Source of the DNA: Vitis vinifera
Taxonomy: Eukaryota > Streptophyta > Magnoliopsida > Vitales > Vitaceae
Reading direction: 5' to 3'
Assembly (NCBI RefSeq): GCF_030704535.1
Contig: NC_081815.1
Span: 4,412,501 to 4,476,500 of the forward strand
DNA length: 64,000 nucleotides
A program made the translations under genes and the position numbers. The notes under the pieces are model-generated. The model was not told where the DNA came from and ran no database searches. It saw only the letters and a list, made by a program, of their open reading frames with translations. Shown piece by piece: positions 34,286-44,620 of this stretch; position 1 is the first letter of the stretch; each line of letters opens with the position of its first letter.

Positions 34286-36115
34286 TTCATTAGATGCTTC
34301 TTATGGATGTCAACTAAGGATCATAAGTAAATTGCTCCCTATTGTTAATCATTTGATAATCAACGTCATCCTTTGATAAATGATCGATCACTAGAGTCAG
34401 ACTCAATCAAATTTGATCAATATGGTTTTTTTTTCTTTTTTTTGTTTTGTAAAAGTGGATAACTAAACTAAGAATTCTCTTTCTTCATCATTAATTGAAT
34501 CAAGTGTTCACAACCCGGGAGTCTATTTTTTCGTCAATCCAATCACCATATTTACATTTTTTTTTCTTATCAATTGATATAAGATGCCTAAAGCAAATAA
34601 TTTGGAACCTTGTAATATGTATTCAATAAGCTAGAAAGATCCTTAATGGTTTAAAGGGTCTAAGTGCATGTAGTGCAATCAGCTCAGTGAATATTTATTA
34701 AGAGAATGATATGTGTATAATCTTATTTGCTCATGCATATTCACTGAGAACTCAACAATCGAATTTGCAATTATTGTAGCATATTTGGGTGATTTGAATT
34801 CTGTTGGAACCCTAAAATCTCATAAGGATAACTTATTTGAATAGATAAGGTTTACTCCTACATATGGTGAAATATAAACTTTCATGGATCACCTAACCGG
34901 ACAAAATTTAAATTTTGATCCAACTAACTTATGTAAGTCTATTAGCATATAGCTGTGGAAATGGAGAAATCTATTGTATCAGATGCCTTTGATTATAAGG
35001 GTGCTCCTGCTGATAGGGCTAAAACTGGTGGTTGGGTGTCTGCTGCTATGATTCTTTGCAAGTTCTCTCTTCTTTATTTATTTATTTGAAATGAGTGAGT
35101 CTGGAGGTAGGCATATGCTTGATGAAAATGATTCACTGACCATTTTGTACTAACCGGAAAGATTCATTTGTCTAAAGGTATTGAAATATGTGAGAGGCTT
35201 TCCACGCTGGGAATTTCAGTGAACATGGTGACAAATCTAGTAGGAACAATGCACATACCTAGTGCAACTGCTTCAGTCGTTGTAGGATATTTATCAGGAT
35301 CCAGTTATCTTCTGTGCTTGTTGGAAGGCTTGCCGATTCTTTTCTAGGCTGGTATTGGACTATACTGGTCTTTATTCAATTATTCCTATTCTCATACTGA
35401 TGAAAATGAGACCATGCAGGAACTTCATTCCAATATTGCTAGAATTTGAATGGATCATTTTATGTAGGGTTCTTGCATTTTGGCCATTTCTGCAACCCTT
35501 CCAAACCTGCGGCCGCTCCCTAGCAACCCATCACTAGGTGTCAAATGTGAAGAAGCCAGCACTCTGCAAATGGCTGTTTTCTATATAGCTATGTATACAT
35601 TTGGGGTAGGGGTTTGTGGAGTGAAATCAAGTGTACTTTTCAGCACTAGAAAGAAAAAACTCAAATGGCATACTTCAACAGATTCTACCTCCTCATCAGC
35701 ATTGGAACCATACTGGCTGTTACAGTGATTGTGCACGCTCAAGATGATGTGAGTCATGGCTGAGGACATGGCATTTGCTCGGCTTCTATGTTTGTTCCGT
35801 TGTGTTTTTGTGGAAGACTAAAAGATATAGGTACAAGAAATTGATGTCCTCCAAGTTATAGTTGCTGCTATAAGGAAAAGGAAGCTTGAGTTTCCATCTA
35901 GTGCTCGCTTACTGTACGATAATTCTCACAAGTAATCAAGGATTCATCAAGCATATCAGTTTCACTATGTAGTTTGATCATAGATAACATCTTCTTAGTT
36001 TCCTTGTTTTGAAAATCTTGGACATAAGTTGGGTTTTCCTTATTAAATATAAAGCACATGTTGTAACAAGATATTTTTTCTGCAACAAGTGGTAGGACAA
36101 GTAGAGTATCAAAAC

Positions 36116-36778
36116 TGTAAGGACATCCCTTTTGTGACCACGTGGCAGATGGCCTCGGCCCCACACAGTGCCCTTCTATTAGACATGTGGCATCCCTCCA
36201 TCTCTATCTGGACAAGCGCAAACAGGTCGAAACACCCAATCCGGCCCCTAAGTATCAATGGCCGGCTACTTTGTGTTCTTCTAAGAGTGTATGACACATT
36301 CTAAGCAGGTTCCCTAACCAGTTCCCACGAGTAATCATTTTTCCCCCTGGCAGAAGTACACTCGACGGGACGTCTCCTTGTCCTTTCAGGTGACTTGCTA
36401 TGCTCTGCACCATGCCACCTGCAGACTGAGGTGACAGGCTAGCCACTAGGTCGCCCCACCAACAATCTCTGTCAGCCGCCTGAAGGATGATGATTGCTCT
36501 ACCATCCTCTGTGTTGCCATCATGACTACGAAATTCAAGGAGTCATCTCAGCACAGATGTGACAAGGCTCCAAACACTATAAAAGTCTTCCTATTGCCCA
36601 AAGGCAAAGAGGGGGAGGGTATTCTAATCCATTATTTCCCAAGCTCCTAAAAAATGGGGCATTCTCTCTAACTACTCATCTGACTTGAGCTTCGGAGGGT
36701 GTGTCCGAACATCTTGTCTGGACATCTTTTTGCAGGAACAAGGAAGAAGCGCTTCTTTCAGTTGACTCAACATCAACA
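36116..36778 (+). mobile_element. Solo LTR in exon 4 of the NPF pseudogene
   Basis: The insertion is 663 bp, starts TGTAAGGACATC and ends GACTCAACATCAACA, with the 5-bp duplication AAAAC on both sides (36111-36115 and 36779-36783). It carries a TATA box (TATAAAAG, about 36578) on the plus strand and no coding region, as expected for an LTR left by recombination between two LTRs. Removing it restores alignment with exon 4 of the intact paralog. Confidence 0.85.
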
Positions 36779-37250
36779 AAAACCAGTGGGGATTACAAAA
36801 TGGAAGGATTTGAAAAACCAAATCCATGGAGGCAATGTACAGTGACTAGGGTGGAGGAGCTAAAAATGATGGTTAGAATTCTTCCAATATGGGCAACAAC
36901 GATCTTTTATTGTACTATACATGCACAAATGGTAACCTCCTCTGTGCAACAAGTTGCTACCCTAGATAGATCTATTCGAAAATTCAAGTGCCTCTAGCTT
37001 CATTCTTTGTCTTCTTCACTAGGATCTCCACTGGGACAACAATGATCACTCTCGCCATTTATAACCATTTGATTATGTCTCTTCTGTTTCACTCTGTTTC
37101 CTTTGTTCATGATCAATTAGTCCAGTAATGACCTCCTCGGTTTGTAATAGTTGGTATTGTAAGGGCCTTTATATACCGTGGTCAGCTTGCTTCCATCATT
37201 AATGGATGAAAGCAATCAGCAGCAGCCTCTTCCTCACAACTATAGCTTTA

Positions 37251-37836
37251 TGTCACGGACTTAGTCTATTCTTAAGCTCGTGCGACACTTAAACAAGTCA
37301 AGACACTTGATCTTGTTAAGTCAGCCTTACTTTCCAATGCTTAGCTTGCTAGGCTAAGACACTCGCAACTCAAAAGTTTTAGAAGGTGTAGTAGGCGACT
37401 TTTAAAGAATGTAAGCTTTATTGCTTTCAAAGGAAGTTATACAATCCTTGGGAAGCTCACTTGCTTGGTTGGTTAGGTTCTTGGGTGGTCTTAGGGTGGT
37501 GCCTTGGCCAAATGAGGCCCTCACCTATTTATAGGCACCAATGGAACTCTTTGGAACCTTTGAGGGATCCTTACAAATCAAGAATATTCTAGAACTCTCT
37601 ACACTAATCTATGTACAAGCTTATATACAAGAGATCTCTAGAATTCTCTAGAAAGCCTTTGACTCCTCTCATGTTTTCCACCATAGTGTAGAGATGTGTG
37701 GACATTTCTGGGCATCTCTAGAACCTTCCACACTCTTCCCACCAATGACTTAGTATAGATGGCTCCAAGAGTCTCTAAAAGCTTCCTGGGCTCTATATAA
37801 GCTCATGGGGAGGATCATTTGAAGCATCCTGTGACA
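37251..37836. mobile_element. Solo LTR in exon 5 of the NPF pseudogene
   Basis: The insertion is 586 bp with perfect terminal inverted hexamers TGTCAC...GTGACA. The flanking duplication is only TTTA (37247-37250 and 37837-37840). A TATAAATAGG on the minus strand near 37530 suggests minus orientation. Exon 5 similarity to the intact paralog resumes right after it (cttactttctgac versus ggttactttgtgac). Confidence 0.78.
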
Positions 37837-37932
37837 TTTAGCTTACTTTCTGACGAGCCTCTAGGTCGACATCATAAAGGAAATTACAAGAGGCAAAAAT
37901 GGCAAACATGGTTGGCTGGCCCCTAAGATTAA

Positions 37933-39449
37933 TGATCGCTTGATTTTTCGTTGTTTATTAGATCAAAACAAAATTTATAACCTAATTCACTATTTTAGAG
38001 TAGCTTGTACCCAATCAAAAATGGTTTTAGTACAAACTACTGTAGTATAGTAGTTTTTAGGTGTCGTCCATTAAAATTGATTATTCTCGGTAATTAAGGC
38101 TTAAATGAGATGATAAAAAATGATTGTGATCAAAGTGAAATTGATTTGAAAATTCATGATGAAAAATCAAGTTAACAATGGTCTAAAATTGAGAAGAAAA
38201 ATTAAATATAAAATATAAGAAAATTAATATGACGTGAAATTCGCAGAGTTAAGATTTTCTAAAAAACAATTTCCAATATAAATAGATGTTAATATCTAAT
38301 TTTCATCAAGTTAGATTGAAAACCTAAATTTTCATCTAAACCGATTTTTTATTTAGCGTTAGATCTAGATCTAATTTCTCTTCAAATTAAGTCATTTAAT
38401 CCAAGAGATCAATTCAAATCATATATTCAATTCATCTTAAATTATCTTTCAATGATTCACATAATGCAACTATTCAATCTCATCAAATCTAACTTTAAGA
38501 ATTTGATGAATCTACCTAGTTTGCATTGTAGTAATCATCCAAGACAATTTGAAGAGAAAAATCCCCAAAATTCAATTAATTAATCAATTTGATCAAATTA
38601 TATTTGCAATTCAAGCTCATTTCTCTAATTCACCATAGATCTTACCTCTAGATTCTCCTTCATCCGAGAAAAACGAGATTTAGCCACTCATACTTGAGAT
38701 TTGGTCTCACAAGACATGTTTGGCTAGTGAGAAAATGAGAGAAAATGAAGGAAAGTGGAGAATTTTATAGAGAGGAAATCTGGAAAATTCTATAATTAGA
38801 AATGTCTAAAAAGTTTTTAAATGAGAAAATCAAATTTCTATTTATAGGTCAAGGTCAAGTGGACACTTGGCATCATCTAAGAGATCTTCCGGAGGCTTCT
38901 TCACTAAGAAATCTAGAGTTTAGTAATAAAATAGTCATTTCGCACGAGATCCAACAATTTTGCATGATTGTGCGAAATAAAAAATGCAATAGCAGCAAGT
39001 TACGCCTTCTTGGAGCATTTCGTACTTTGCAGCAAAAATTCCTTCTGGTCCATTTCGCATAGTCATGTGAGATTTTCACATGATCATGCAAACGGAAATA
39101 TTTAATTTTTCAACTCCTTTTTGTCATTTTTTCCATTTCTTTCTTTTGAATCCCCCTCAATCACTTCCAAATCAACTCCAAATCCCGGTCCAAACCAATT
39201 GCATTACTTCTTTCAGTATGCATTTGAATCATCATCCAGTTTATTTGTTATCTTCAATTTGATTAATCTCTTTTGTCACCAATTTATCAAAATTATGCCT
39301 TGAAATGACTCCAAAACTTCATAAAACTAGTTAGTAACTCTTGCAAAGGTAACAACATGTTAATTGTGTTTTAGGCATAATTACTACTCAAAAGATGTGA
39401 AACTCATGAGAATTATTATCTAAAATATGCTTTTTTTGAGTAGTTATCA
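37933..39449. mobile_element. 1.5-kb LTR-like insertion in exon 5 of the NPF pseudogene
   Basis: The insertion is 1,517 bp, begins TGATCGCTTG and ends GAGTAGTTATCA, giving TG...CA ends, with the 5-bp duplication ATTAA (37928-37932 and 39450-39454). No coding region is visible. It is most likely a long solo LTR, or possibly a small non-coding LTR element. Exon 5 continues after it with aatagcaaattggattattt, matching the intact gene. Confidence 0.78.
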
Positions 39450-39572
39450 ATTAACAATAGCAAATTGGATTATTTTTATGGTCTTCTTAGTGTGTTGAGC
39501 TTCATCAAAAACTCGAGCAAAAATGCTCTGTATTGGGATGTTAATGCTTCTCATGAAGAAGAAAAGCTATAA

Positions 39573-42500
39573 TGCTAACTTAAGGGTAGAGACATTTATT
39601 ATTGATTCCTTTAGGCTATGTTTGGTTAAGAGAAAAAAAATGTTAAAAAAAATTATTTTTTTCATGTTTGATTTTATCATGAAAAATATAAAAGAAAATC
39701 AAATACAATAATAATTAGTTAGACAATGTATTTTTTTAAATCTATTTTTTATTTTCTTTCACTTATTTCTTTTTAATTTTCCTCTTTATTTTCTTTCCCT
39801 CACATTCTCCTTCAAATTTTCTAGGAATCAAACAGTGTTGAGGTATTGAAGTTGTGGCTTCCTATACTGCACAAGTTCCTTGTTACTTTATTAGGATTAC
39901 TTAGAGAACTCCACAAAACATGACCGAAGGGTCGACTACAAGAAGCAAGGCTTCGTAGACTCAACAAGTCGCTTATAGAATGCCGACTACTAAGTGAAGA
40001 CTTTGAAGTTTCTTTAATAAGTGAAGGAGGAAGGGAAGCGAAGCTTAGCGAGCTTTATAAGGCCGACCACTACATAAGCCGCTGGCAGGAGAAGCATGCA
40101 TGTAAGCATATTTCTCATGAAAATTACAGAAAAAGAACTGCAAGAAGAACAATTGATCATTTGAAATAGTTAACACCTCCAATCTCTCCTGGATCTAGTT
40201 TGATCCTAGAGATAAAGAAGAAAAAAACAGAAGAGGAGTAACAACTAACAAAGAGTAGGCAAAGCAGAGCATATCAGTTTCATTGGCAAGCAGTTAGGAT
40301 GCCAAAGAGAACATAAACAAAGTAAGAAACAAAGGCAACCCAAATTTTAAAAACCAAATTCTATCTAATTATTTCAGTGAGATCGAAGTCACAATCTGTG
40401 TTTTAAATCACATTGTATAGTAGTAAAAGAAACAATTGTTTTTTGATGGGTGAAAATCCAAATTTTTTGTTCAGATTTTACTCAGCTTTGCAAAGAATAG
40501 AGATTGGCTTTTCCTTCTCCATGATAGGTAGCTGCGGCATTTTTTGGTGCCACACCAACACATAATAATCAGCCTCGTCCTCAAAATTATTTCGCCTGGT
40601 TTAGTGTTATGGTGACCATAGTGAAGAAAGTCTGTGGAGGCAAAGATGGACACACAATTGGGTAGTCTAGCAGCTTAACAAGAGCAGAGCAGATTGGGCG
40701 TTTTCTATCGGCTTTTAAATGTGTTCTCGCCTCTGCTAAATTGGGGTTCATGTTGTTTCACTAGTTATACAAGACAAATGCATCCATGGATACTGAAATT
40801 ATATTTTCCCCTCCAGCAGAAAATACCTAAAACCTTTTGTTTACTTTTGCATATTGACAAACGGCTGCCCCTTTTTTTGTCTTCACTGTACAGCAGCACA
40901 GGTTTCTTATCCGGAGAAGTAGCAAATTTTTTGGTCGCCCCTGCCAGACGACTTGTATAAAGCCGCCCATGAGGCTTTTCTAGGAGAGACATTAACATCA
41001 CTATCCATCTGATTTGGAATTTTCACCCAAGTTTGGCTTGTGTCATGCTTTTTCACATCTAGAGGAGGAAATTTGTATGCCATTTTATTCTTAATTTATC
41101 ATATATTTGCTGCAGGCCTTTCACCGGTAAGCATGTGTGGTAGTCATATTGACAAGGATCCTCGGCTCATTACCAATGATACCACCAGGATGGAGAGAAT
41201 AATCCACGTACGTGGCAGAAATTCCACAATAATAGCATTTTTTTTCCATAAGCAACAGTGCAAGACATTTATTCTACAAGAAAAAGTCCAAGAGACTTAA
41301 AAGTAATGAACGGCAAATCACCCGACTCATAGCTACGAATAAGCCTAAAGCATACAAAAGACTGAGGAAATGGGTTTTCCAATAAGAAAAATACAAGGGT
41401 GACTCTTCTGTCTAGCCTACAGGTCCTTTTCCAATAACAAAAGCTTGGACCTTCCCCAGAAGGAAACAAGAAACATGACCCTCTAAGGGCGGCAAGCAAG
41501 CATATTCCACCATTTATTCGTTGCTGATAATTTCTACTTCCCAGTTCAACAACACTTTCTGATGAGAGTTAAGCAGAGAATTAAAATTGAAGAGATGCAG
41601 CAAGTTCAGCAGTTGGCTTCCGAGGAATAATGCCGCAGGCTCTGTATTAGGAAGATACAATAGCGTGGTGAAGATGGTCTCCTAGCAATTGCCAGCAACA
41701 AGGAAATGAAGCCTGGTTAACTTTTTTTGGTTAGGTTATATGAGTACCATCCTTAGAACATTCAACTTTGGTAATCAACAAGACCCTCCACTTTTGGGAG
41801 GAAACTCGGACTATTTTTTCATTAGGTTGTAAAAGCATCATAGTTTGTTGAACATGTTTGAAAAATCAGCATGGTCCACCAGTTTGGTTGAACCTGAAAG
41901 AAACTCGTCCTGACATTTTGTTGCTAGTTTGACACTTCAAAAGCTATGTTCATATCTCATTCACTTAAAGTCAAATTCATCCCACTGATTTGGCAGAAAA
42001 GATGGATTCAAGTCGATATTTTGTTAATAGGGACGTACTATTAGGGAAAAGATGAAGCTTAAAATGTAGGGCATGAAGGACTCCAATAGGCGGAAAAGAG
42101 GACATAGAAGGGCTTCTGATATAAAGACAAATAAACTAAACCTTTAGGACGGTAACAACCTGTGGAAAAATCAACCAAAGATAAGTCGCTCTCCCTTGGG
42201 GAGTTCCTAGGACCACACAAACAAAAACGAGGAAGATAGAATTCTGTCGATCTCCTGCTATAACAGCACCACACTCTTTCAAAGTCTTCATATCCCACTA
42301 CCAAAACAATTAATACCCATAAAAAATATAACCAGCCTCAGAATACTACATATATAGGGCCGGCATAATGGATCGAAGGATCAGAGCACAGACAAGCGGA
42401 TCTATTTGTATCTTTTGAGAAAAAGTTTGGATATCTATAGAAATCATTGGGATCAATGTGGAATGGATCATTAGTCATTCCACAAATCAAGTTGCAAATC

Positions 42501-43379
42501 ATCATGCCAGAGTTGGGCAAAAGTGTGGTGGGAACCACAGACCAGACTAGTTTGTATACTTCAACCTCTATCGCTCCAACCTTACCTCGTGGAAAAAACA
42601 TATCCTGATGAAGCACTAGAATAAGATCTGGTTTCGCCTGGAGATATGCAATTTCGGTAACCCAAGGAAACTCAACTAGTTACAGCACCCCCATCCCCTT
42701 TGTTATCTGATGGCAATTTTCTTTATCAACTAGATTATGGTATAAATGATAGGAAATCAAGATATCTTTGTCCCAACAACCGAGACATGATCAATTTTCT
42801 GAAAGGGGCAAGTCTTTCACCCATACCAGTTCCAGCAGTTCTATTATCCAATCATCAATAGACTATCATATTTTAAATCACCGGATCCAGAAAGATTAGA
42901 GCCTTCCAAGCTTGATGAACTCCATATTGAACAGTTTAAACTTTTCATTTTGTTTAATATTATTCTAAGCATCAAGCTGCCATTTGCGTCAAAATAAAAA
43001 CTAAGAACAAGGTAGCATCAACAAAAACAGAACCGAGAATATTGAAAAACCCCAATAGGAAGAGTTCCAAAATATGTAGGACATTTCACCGTAGAGCAGA
43101 CGCAAAGTGCTCTCAACGTTTTTTTTTTCTCTAATCACAGATAATAATGATTACATAAGCCAAGTACCATGGAGTAAAAATAAACAAGAAGAACAAAATA
43201 GTAGGAAAAGGGGAGAAATTAAAGAGAATTATAAGAGCATATACCCATGACAAAACCTGCCACATTCTGATGAGCAACCTAATTAAGATCCGTTTTTAGC
43301 TGCAAATCATCAAAGCCCTTTTTCTCTTGCAGATCCATTTTCTTTTCCACTCCCTTTTAGCTTTCAATTAGTTGCCAAA
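39573..43379. other. Spacer between the NPF cluster and the translocator gene
   Basis: Apart from a short NPF relic (listed separately) and a MITE-like copy at about 39612-39835, I see no supported gene. Open frames are short and overlap on both strands. An exon-like stretch near 41120-41210 is not part of any gene I can recognise. The right end should contain the 3' UTR of the minus-strand translocator gene. Confidence 0.5.
40484..40740 (+). pseudogene. NPF exon 5 relic
   Basis: After an acceptor-like tttttgttcag, one frame reads ALQRIEIGFSFSMIG, matching SLQRIALGLILSIVG at the start of NPF exon 5. About 100 bp later another frame reads VMVTIVKKVCGGKDGH, matching the region before the last membrane segment. 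The middle of the exon is deleted, and stops occur. It is the fourth NPF copy in the cluster, reduced to scraps. Confidence 0.6.
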
Positions 43380-44432
43380 TCAACCCTGTGATTCGGTTCG
43401 CCTACCTGATCCTTCTCCTTCCCTCTCCTGCAACAACCTCCCGGCCTCCTCATCAGCCTGGGCCGCCTTCTTCTGTGCCTCCTTTGCTTTCAATGCCTGC
43501 AATTTGGAATGATTATAGTAGGCAACCCCTAGGAATGCAAGCCCGTAGCCGACCAAGTTCACCGGCGTCACTGTGTCCTTGATTACGGACCACGAAAATG
43601 CAATCAACAGCCAATCCTTTACAACCCCAGCAACGTTCATGGTCAAAGCCGAGGTCTTTCCTACCAGCAAAAACACCGCCAAGTTCAAGGCGAAAGCACA
43701 AAGCGAATTGGTCCCGAAAATCACAAAATCTAAATGAAAACTCGAATTCTGCTTCAAAACGGGGAATTCCACAATGATCCAAGGAATAAACAGAAATCCC
43801 AAGCAGCAAGGAGCCACGTAGTAAAGCGAAGTGATCGGATTTAGGGTGATGCCCTTGGAAGTCAACAAGATCTGGATCAAGACCAAGCGTGTGGCCTCGA
43901 AGGCGACGGCACCCAGCTGCAGAATCACGCCCCAAGAATCGAATCGCGCCTCGCCGTAAGCCGCGATGGCCACTCCGACCGAGATCGAGACCATGTTCAC
44001 CATCGTATCAGTCTTGAAACTGTCCTTCTTGAAGAGAACACCGATGGAGTAGACCGCAACAGGCATCAGAGCCTTGAGCATCTGAATGAAGGAAACCGAG
44101 AGATAAATATACGCCGAGTTCGAGAACCACAGCGAGAGCGAGTACAGAGCTCCGATTGGAACCACAGACGAGATGTAAAGCTCACGCGACATCGCAACGG
44201 GCTCCACCAGCTTGAGCACTCGCACTAGAAGGTAGGCAATAGAGGAACAAAACGCCATATGGATCATAGTAAGCGAGATCGGAAAGGGCCAGTTGTACAT
44301 CTTACGATCGAGTATGTACTTGTTGTACACGATCACAGTAAAGCTGAGGAAGATCCAAATCCCAACATAGGCATATGACAGCAGGATCTTCTTCATCACG
44401 CCCTCGCTGAGAGACGACGCCCCTTTCCCCAT
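43380..44432 (-). CDS. Probable sugar-phosphate/phosphate translocator (TPT/NST family)
   Basis: The single-exon frame codes for 350 aa and closely follows the Arabidopsis At4g32390/At2g25520 group from memory. It starts MGKG..LSEGV, has [18 protein letters not shown] in the first membrane segment, [22 protein letters not shown] in the middle, and [20 protein letters not shown] near the end, followed by a charged tail ([15 protein letters not shown]). About ten membrane segments are evident. It belongs to the drug/metabolite transporter superfamily and lacks the long N-terminal transit peptide of plastid triose-phosphate translocators, so a Golgi or other endomembrane location is likely. The exact substrate is unknown. 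The start is set by ATG at 44432, with an in-frame run to TGA and no intron needed. Confidence 0.94.
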   Translation of the reverse strand: MGKGASSLSEGVMKKILLSYAYVGIWIFLSFTVIVYNKYILDRKMYNWPFPISLTMIHMAFCSSIAYLLVRVLKLVEPVAMSRELYISSVVPIGALYSLSLWFSNSAYIYLSVSFIQMLKALMPVAVYSIGVLFKKDSFKTDTMVNMVSISVGVAIAAYGEARFDSWGVILQLGAVAFEATRLVLIQILLTSKGITLNPITSLYYVAPCCLGFLFIPWIIVEFPVLKQNSSFHLDFVIFGTNSLCAFALNLAVFLLVGKTSALTMNVAGVVKDWLLIAFSWSVIKDTVTPVNLVGYGLAFLGVAYYNHSKLQALKAKEAQKKAAQADEEAGRLLQEREGEGSGRRTESQG

Positions 44433-44620
44433 TGTTGCAGACCTCCAAAAAAACCCTAACCCTAATCAAGGATTTTGGGGGGGTTTCTGTGAGAGAGAGA
44501 TGCAGAAGAAGCCTGGCACCGGCAAGGGAGAGAGAGAAACGGAGACTTTATTTATTGGGCTTGAAGGGATGATGCAAGCGGACAACTTAGGAAAAATATA
44601 AACCCCTGATGGGCCTTTTA
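44433..44620 (-). promoter_or_regulatory. 5' UTR and proximal promoter of the translocator gene
   Basis: Going upstream on the minus strand from the ATG, the leader contains a telo-box-like AACCCTAACCCTAA (read on the plus strand at about 44452-44465), CT/GA-rich tracts (gagagaga blocks at 44490-44540), an AATAAATAAAG TATA-like sequence (minus, about 44550) and a GGCCCA element (44609-44616 region). Telo-boxes, site II (GGCCCA) elements and CT-rich leaders are common in plant genes for growth and housekeeping functions. Their role here is inferred. Confidence 0.5.

Larger units (their letters stand above)
34961..39572 (+). pseudogene. NPF transporter pseudogene interrupted by three LTR insertions
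   Basis: A third NPF copy lies downstream of the intact one. Exon 1 (34961-35057) starts MEKSIVSDAFDYKG and keeps the frame. Intron 1 is GC-AG (GCAAGT at 35058, AG at 35176-35177). Exon 2 shifts frame near 35330 and reaches TAG at 35345-35347. Exon 3 (from 35468) has deletions and a stop. Exon 4 is split by a solo LTR at 36116-36778. Exon 5 has lost its first half and is split by insertions at 37251-37836 and 37933-39449. Coding similarity resumes precisely after each insertion and ends at TAA 39570-39572. The segment 7 histidine is still readable (IHAQMVTS). No functional product is possible. Confidence 0.92.

Noticed and set aside
41040-41300. Exon-like frame with a short conserved-looking stretch
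   Set aside because: No family could be named and no connected exons were found nearby.
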